From Tetradesmus obliquus (lineage: Eukaryota > Chlorophyta > Chlorophyceae > Sphaeropleales > Scenedesmaceae), in the NCBI GenBank assembly GCA_030272155.1, contig CP126192.1:5490501-5554500 (forward strand): a stretch of DNA of 64,000 nucleotides, written 5' to 3'. Shown in pieces: positions 58,155 through 64,000 of the stretch (positions are counted from its first letter, which is position 1; each line of letters begins with the position of its first letter). The translations under genes and the position numbers were made by a program. The notes under the pieces are model-generated. The model was not told the DNA's origin. It saw nothing but the letters and a program-made list of their open reading frames with translations, and ran no database searches.

Positions 58155-59442
58155 CCCAGGTGAACTTGCAGGATTAGGAGCATGCATGTTTTTGTGTGTC
58201 TGCACGGTACTGGACAAGCCAGCAGGTTTTGGTGATGACAGTGCTTGATTTATCAACGCACAGCACAGCAAACTCATCCATAGTCACACATCACAGCAGA
58301 GTCACCTTGTCTGCTGCTGTGGTCCTGCCGCTGCATGCAGGTGTGTGGGCGGCAGGCGACAAATGGTGAGGGGCCCTGCCAAACTTCACTGCAAGTGCTG
58401 TTGCTGATGCAGCTTCGTTGACGCAGCTGGCCTTACTTGCTGGAAAATGCTCCACTAGGTACTTCCGTCTATAGTTGTACACCGCTGAGGGGCTGTATTT
58501 CAAAAGCTGCTAATTGTTGTGGTGTCCTGTTGTGTGGCCTGCAGGCACTATGCGCCCATGGCTCACTACCTGGCACAACTTGGCGTGATGGCGTGCGTTG
58601 TGCAGGTCAGAACAGCAGCAACAGCAGCAGCAGCCCTGACCCAGCACCCTTGCGCTTGCGTTTGTGCCCATGCATGCTTGGCTGGTGTATCTTTGTATCT
58701 TTGCAGACATTGCATGTGTTGTGCTCTTTGTGTTGCTTGTTGATCCCTGTACTGCTTGTACTGATTGTACTGCTGTGTACTGCTTGTACTGCCGTTGCTG
58801 TGTGTACTGCCTGCAGTACACGCTGTACCCTGAGGGCCTGGTGCCCCAGCTGGTGGAGGAAGTGGGGGCAGCCTTTGACTGGGCCATGGAGCATGTGGGG
58901 CAGTACGGAGGCAACACGCAGCAGGTGTGTGTCTGCCGCATTGCGTCGTGTTACAGTTGCAGTTGTGGGATGCTTTTTCGTGCTGCTGCTGCTGCCTCTG
59001 GCATGACATGTTGCAGAGCTTGGTGGTGCTGTGCCACCCTGCAGCAGTACACCATGCAGGCAGGCATAGCATTGCTGCAAGCATGAGAGCTTTTGAAGTT
59101 GCATGTGCGCTGCTGCATGCTTCCTTTCCCCCTGTAGGTGTCACTGGTCGGCCACTCTGCAGGGGCCCAGCTGTGCATGATGGCACTGCTGCAGCGGGCA
59201 CAGCAAGCACACATCTTGAGCCAGCAGCAGCAGCAGCAGCAGCAGACTGGCGCCGCGCCACTGCAAGCCGCGCCGCACTTCCCTCGGCAGTTTGTGGCTG
59301 TGACTGGCGTGTATGACATAGCTAAGCATTACAGTTATGAAAAGGACAGGGGTGTGCATCAGCTGAGCACCATGAAGAGAGCTATGGGCGGCTTCCAAGG
59401 CTTTGCTGCAATGTCGCCGGCAGTCATACTTGGAGCAGCGCT

Positions 59443-59487
<45 letters not shown>

Positions 59488-59807
59488 AGAGGAGGCGCTG
59501 CTGCTGAAGCAGCAGCAGCAGCCGCCGCCGGCCTGTGGCTTTTACGGTAGCTTCCAGCTGGCAGGGGAGAGCATCGCACACCGCATAGGTGCGCTGCTGC
59601 TGTTGCGCATGTCTTGCTTCGTGGATTGCAAATGCAATCAGCTCTGTGCTGCAGCTGCGCTACATGCCCTGCTGCCTTGGGCGACGCTTTCTGACTGCTT
59701 GCCTGTTGGCCAGCACACTGTTCTGTTTTGGCAGCATGGAAACCCATGCTTCTGTCTTCAAACAAACTGCTGGAAACGAGTGTGTCTCTGCTGACTTGCT
59801 GTTGTTC

Positions 59808-59859
<52 letters not shown>

Positions 59860-60228
59860 AGGCTTTGAGCGAGGCAGTGCGCACCACTTTGCCAGCGAGG
59901 CAGCCCTGCAGCTGCAGAGCATGGCAGGCATGGCCCCCCTGCCGCCCTTTGACCTTGCAGCAGCAGCCTTCCTGCCACCCACAGTGCTGCTCAGCAGCTG
60001 CAGCGACCTCACTGTGCCCTGGTGAGCTGCTGCTGCGCTGGCTGCATCTGCTACTGTGCACAATGCACTGTGACATATACAGCTACCTGGGGTGAGCTGC
60101 TGCTGCACTGGCGGCTGCATCTGCTGCTGCGCGTATATGTGACATATAGCGCTGCCTGTGGTGTCAGGTGTTGTTTTGTGTGCTGGGTGTGTGTGAAAAT
60201 TGAGGCGCCTGTTGTGAATAGAGCTCTG

Positions 60229-60267
<39 letters not shown>

Positions 60268-61192
60268 AGGTACGAGTCTGCTGAGATGTACTACCGGCTG
60301 CTGGACTGCGGCGTGCCTGCAAAGCACCTCGTGTACAACAAGGTGCGATGCCGTTGCAGCTGCTGAGCTTAGTGCTGAAACACAGGGCCCTGGCGCCCCT
60401 GGCAGGTCACAGCTGACGCTGGCAAGGCACCAATTGTGCTGACACAGGGCCTTGTATTATTTGCACACCTGTTATGCAGCAGTAGTAGCACTCGGCATGC
60501 CCAGTCTACTGCACCCAGCTGAGAGATCTGAGCAGCTCATGTTATGTCGCTTTTGAACCAACACTGTCAGTTACAAGACTGTGGCATGCCTGCAAAGCAC
60601 CTCGTGTACAACAAGGTGCGCTGAGGTTGCAGCTGAGGGCTGAGGAACAAAGGACAGACAGATATCAGGCTTTCAGGCACAACCTCATACTGTCTAACGG
60701 GCTTTCAAGCTCAAGCCCATGTCTGCTGGTAGCAACTTGTTTCCCACGCAGCATCCAGGCCCTGTTTGTGCAAGTGCTGAACTAGCAACCTCATCTGTGA
60801 TGTTCTGCTGCCTGCGTAGGTGGGCCATGGAGACTTTGTTGTGGACTGGCCAACTCGCCTGAACGCCACCAGCAGCGATGAGTGGGGAGGCGCCAGCAGC
60901 AGCAGCGGCGGCGGCGGCCTGCAAAAGCAGTCAGTCGAAGATGCTGATGACTGGGGCAGCAGTGACGGCAGCGACTGTGGCGTGAACAGCAGCAGCAGAG
61001 GCGGCAATGGCAGGGCACCAGTGCAGCAGCGGCAGTTGCTGCTGGAGCAGCTGCCGCACTACTTGCGGGACATTGCTGTCGTGGCGATGGGGCAGCAGCA
61101 GGTCAACTTTGTGCAGCGGGCGCCTGCGCACAGCAGGCAGGCCGTGGAGTCAAATGGCAGTGCTGCAGCAGCAGCCATGGAGTGGCAGGCAG

Positions 61193-61253
<61 letters not shown>

Positions 61254-61314
61254 AAGCAGCAGCAAGGCTGTGGCGCTTTCACTGCAAGCTGCTGAAGCAG
61301 CAGAGCTGAACTGA
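57407..61314 (+). CDS. alpha/beta hydrolase, isoprenylcysteine methylesterase-like
   Basis: 5' end not resolved. Exons: 57407-57549 (partial), 57662-58055, 58341-58365, 58545-58605, 58817-58924, 59138-59588, 59862-60021, 60270-60342, 60820-61314; phases agree throughout, over 630 residues. ICME-type hydrolases remove the methyl ester from prenylated-Cys termini at ER/Golgi membranes (family knowledge). Seen here: LVDLYLP, the oxyanion-hole HGG formed across the junction to a 25-base microexon (GVWAAGDKW), HYAPMAHYLAQLGV, YTLYPEG, nucleophile elbow SLVGHSAGAQL, TGVYDIAKHYSYE, acid in SSCSDLTVPW and catalytic His in VGHGDFVVDW. Poly-A, poly-Q and acidic insertions enlarge the core. Another carboxylesterase of the same clan is the main alternative. 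CTG repeats precede the acceptors of exons starting 59862 and 60270. Confidence 0.82.
59812..59861 (+). repeat. CTG microsatellite forming a 3' splice site
   Basis: About 16 CTG triplets end in CTGCAG, the acceptor of the exon starting at 59862. A second run of the same kind at 60229-60269 precedes the exon at 60270. Confidence 0.8.
60020..60165 (+). repeat. duplicated 5' splice site in hydrolase intron (2 copies)
   Basis: The donor GTGAGCTGCTGCTGC at 60022 and its following 65 bases recur at about 60094, with a period of 72. Confidence 0.7.
60296..60640 (+). repeat. exon echo, donor side of hydrolase exon at 60270-60342 (2 copies)
   Basis: LDCGVPAKHLVYNK plus GTGCG donor (60303-60350) recurs at 60577-60625 as DCGMPAKHLVYNK plus GTGCG. 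Offset is about 274 bases. Confidence 0.8.
61201..61251 (+). repeat. CAG tract coding poly-Q in the hydrolase C terminus
   Basis: About 17 CAG triplets in frame, near the end of the last exon. Confidence 0.85.
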
Positions 61315-63555
61315 AGTGAAGAATGTCTGAAGTGGCACATATGGTGCCAGGCCAGCTGTCAGGTCTGGCAGCACTGGCTTGGACCGGCTCTGTAATGCCA
61401 AGGTTGACGACACTGCTGTGTAGACTATGCCTGCCTGCTGTGTGTGACATTGTATCGAACGCATACGTACGATTGCATCAACATGATGTTGCGCAGATGT
61501 GGTCTAAGCACCTGCAGGTGGTGCAGCCGTCTGACGTCGGATGTGTAGCTTACAAAGTAACCTGTCCAACGGATACTGTGCCTGCGTGATCAGCCCACTT
61601 GGAGCGCAAGAAGTCTTCGGGCAGGGGGGCTTCTGGTCCAGCATTTCTTGCAGGTGCGCAGTTGTGCATTTAGCATGCCTAACTGTCATATTACTGTATG
61701 CTTTCTCGGCGGTGGCAGAGCCCTGCAACTGCTGGGTACTGCAAGACACAGCAACTGCTGTACTATGCAGTACACAGCCGTGGACGTCGGTATGGGTATA
61801 CATACTGAACCCTTTGCTGATCTTATGAGATTGTGGCTGCGGCCCAGGCAAGCCATAGTCCAAGGTTGCAGCATGCATGCATGCGTGCGCACGCAGCGTA
61901 GGCTGCATGCAGCAACGCGCATCGCTGGACTGCTCACACACAACGAGTTGCAATTCTTTGTCAACGCAGCAAATGGCACAGCTGGCAAAATGCTATCAGC
62001 TTTACAAATGCAGGACTGTCGCCACTTGCTCTGCCAGCGCCGATCAAATTGGAGTCTGCACAACTGACGCGAACCGAGTAGGATAAGGAGAAAAGAGTAT
62101 GGATTGCAGTGTGAAAAGGGCGGGGTTACATATGTCTACAGCTAGCTGGACTACTCGTTGCTGACACCTAGTGCGGCCGCAACCTAGAGTGGCCATAACG
62201 CCGCCCAGAACCCCACCCAACAGTGCGGCAGTGGCAGTGCCGACTGTTGCTACAGGTGCCAGTCAGTGCGCGCACGCGCCTGCCTTCCTCACACCGTGCA
62301 TGGGCAGAGGCATGCAGCAGCGCAAAAGCGTAGGATGCTCAGCCTGGTATGCCTGCCCTGTGGTCAGCACGCTGCAGGCTGCAGCCGCTGCTGTCCCGGA
62401 TGAAGGGCACTGTGTGGCAGTGCTGTGGGTGCACACGCGCCACGTGGCCAAATGCACTTGGCGCGCCAATACGCGCAGCCACCCGAATGCAATCAAGCCA
62501 TGCATCATGATTGCTGCACATCCAGTGCAGGGAGTCTGGTGCAGGGAGTTGATGCGCAGATCTGGCTGCACTAGGAGGCAGCAGCAACGGCATCTTTGAA
62601 CCGGTACATGCAAAGCTGCAGCTGCTGCGCTGTTGCACTGGCCGGGTGCAATCTGTGTTATGCATCAGTGCATATAACGCAGTTGTGGCACAACACGCAC
62701 GCGGTGCCAGCTCACCACCAAGGCAACCGATGCAGGCTGCAACACTACGCTTGTTGCATCCGCTAGCGCTGCAGCTAACCAACGCCGCTCTGGCGAAACT
62801 GAGTCCGGTGGTGGAGGTTGATCAGCCACTGGAAGCATGTCCACGACACGACGTGACGGACGAGTTCACTGGCCGCTAAGCAAGCCAGCTGTAGCAGCGC
62901 GAGCATTTGCAGCCAGCTGCACACCACACACATGCTGTGCATAGCGGCGTAGGTCCAGGGTACCAATGAACCAGATAATCCGCAATGCTCTGGAAAGTGG
63001 ATCACATGTTTCCCTCGTGTCTCTGTCCTCCCCACAAGCTCCACAGATGACACGTGACAACCAACAAGCGGCCAGCCGGCAGAGCAAGCCGCCAATTTGT
63101 ACCAAAAAACCGTAAGCAACCATGGGCGCTCCACACACAGCAACAGACACACGCGCTGCAAGGCAGCCGCGCAGATGCCTCAGCGGCACGAGCACACGCA
63201 CATGCAATCGGCACATAGATTGTGCGTCACTGCCGCATGCGCTGCACCCGCGCACCACTTGAATTTAACCCAACAGCCAGCCACACACTTAGGCCAACGC
63301 AGGCGCTAAAAGCCACCATCCTCTCCAGTCACACAACGGCTGTGTGCCCGCAATGAAATGCAGCAGCTACGCCAGCAGAGCCTCCCCTGCTACAGAAAAG
63401 CCCGCGAGGCGTCCCCTCAGCGCTGCCGCGGTCCGTAGCGCGACACAGCGGCAACCACACGCAGCACCAGGTAAGCCGCCGCAGGCGCCCGAGCACCCTC
63501 TCAGTAACAGCAAACAACAACAGCAGCAGCAGCTCCTGTGTTCCCTTTGCCCGTC
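61315..63555. other. intergenic interval, no gene seen
   Basis: No exon chain with motifs on either strand. The left 100 bases are the hydrolase 3' flank with TGTAA at 61391. The right end is the 3' flank of the minus-strand RRM gene. Confidence 0.45.
61391..61395 (+). terminator. candidate TGTAA polyadenylation signal
   Basis: 77 bases after the hydrolase stop codon, at a typical distance. Confidence 0.45.
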
Positions 63556-63741
63556 CTACAGCGGCATGCTCATGCCTCCGCGGGATTTGGTGGAGGGAGA
63601 CACGCGCAGCTGCCTGCCCTGGAAGGGCCCCGCCACTGCCATACCGTTGAGGTGGGAGATGGCTGCTGCTGCTGAGCCGGGGCTGGCAAAGGTGACGAAG
63701 CCGTAGCCGCGGTGGCTGCGCGTCTCGCGGTCACGGATGAT
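63556..63741 (-). CDS. RRM-domain RNA-binding protein, last exon only
   Basis: This terminal exon follows a (CTG)n-CCGCAG acceptor and codes IIRDRETRSHRGYGFVTF, then SPGSAAAAISHLNGM and GRQLRVSPSTKSRGGMSMPL, then stop. RGYGFVTF is RNP1, and the spacing to HLNGM and the basic strand is that of the second half of an RRM. The first half (RNP2) must lie on exons to the right, beyond the window or unrecognised. It probably binds single-stranded RNA; the partner is unknown. Confidence 0.75.
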   Translation of the reverse strand: MIRDRETRSHRGYGFVTFASPGSAAAAISHLNGMAVAGPFQGRQLRVSPSTKSRGGMSMPL

Positions 63742-63784
63742 CTGCGGCAGCAGCAGCAGCAGCACCATTTGTTAGCGTTCGCGC

Positions 63785-64000
63785 ATGTTGGTCGACGTTG
63801 ACTTTTGTGTGCTTTTGATTCAAATTCTGCGGGCAGCGCAGGAGCTCCAGGATGTGGCAGAGCTCAAGCAGCAGGAGATGCTTGCTGCTGCACAGCACGA
63901 CCAAAGCACTGTAGACCACTGCCTGACACAGCCCCGCCTGCCTGCCAGCTCCATGCAGGCACAGCAAGCCTGGCCCCCTGCCACACCCTCTGGCAGCTAC
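63785..64000 (+). CDS. possible start of a plus-strand gene, cut by the window end
   Basis: An ATG at 63785 opens a frame with no stop to the end of the window (72 codons): MLVDVDFCVLLIQIL, then AAQELQDVAELKQQEML, which is coiled-coil-like. Alternatively the coding part begins at an acceptor GCGCAG before 63842. It would lie inside or beside the upstream part of the minus-strand RRM gene, so one of the two readings may be wrong. No family recognised. Confidence 0.25.
   Translation, partial: MLVDVDFCVLLIQILRAAQELQDVAELKQQEMLAAAQHDQSTVDHCLTQPRLPASSMQAQQAWPPATPSGSY

Noticed and set aside
7434-63900. Riboswitches, operons, ribosome binding sites
   Set aside because: These are bacterial or rare features, and nothing in this spliced nuclear sequence supports them.

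Overview
The window looks like nuclear DNA of a green alga, most probably a chlorophyte of the Sphaeropleales/Chlamydomonadales kind. This is inferred from GC-rich DNA, many short GT-AG introns, proteins full of poly-Q, poly-A and poly-S runs encoded by CAG/CTG repeats, TGTAA motifs (the usual green-algal polyadenylation signal) downstream of several stop codons, and plant-type gene families. Nothing prokaryotic, viral or organellar stands out. I built every exon chain below by hand from splice sites, reading phase and protein-family motifs.

Layout. 1-1.9 kb: no gene seen. 1.9-3.6 kb (-): unrecognised Q-rich protein. 5.1-21.9 kb (-): one very large gene, about 25 exons, for a Rad5/HLTF-class SNF2 ATPase with a RING finger inside the helicase core. 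23.3-25.9 kb (-): secreted Cys-rich protein, 4 exons. 27.4-28.8 kb (+): fragment of a retroelement-type protein, followed by a poly-C repeat family at 29.5-30.2 kb. 31.4-35.2 kb (-): OTU deubiquitinase. 35.9-37.9 kb (+): ChaN-like protein. 38.7-40.2 kb (-): mTERF-like protein. 40.9-43.5 kb (-): TraB-domain protein. 44.0-47.6 kb (+): calcineurin-like metallophosphoesterase. 49.3-55.6 kb (+): long coiled-coil protein. 57.4-61.3 kb (+): isoprenylcysteine-methylesterase-like alpha/beta hydrolase. 63.6-63.7 kb (-): last exon of an RRM protein. A plus-strand open frame runs off the right end.

The genes do not form one pathway. Two belong to ubiquitin biology (SNF2-RING and OTU) and two to the Tiki/TraB/ChaN superfamily. 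OTU/ChaN and TraB/phosphoesterase are head-to-head pairs with gaps of about 0.5-0.7 kb.

The most unusual property runs through the whole window. More than twenty exon-intron junctions have one to five diverged tandem copies inside the adjacent intron, each carrying the splice site plus 30-110 bp of exon ('exon echoes'). Echoes that contain a donor lie downstream of the true exon and echoes that contain an acceptor lie upstream. The helicase gene alone has about fifteen such arrays, including two complete alternative versions of the exon that encodes the first half of the RING finger. A second recurrent property is (CTG)n-CAG microsatellites sitting directly on 3' splice sites.
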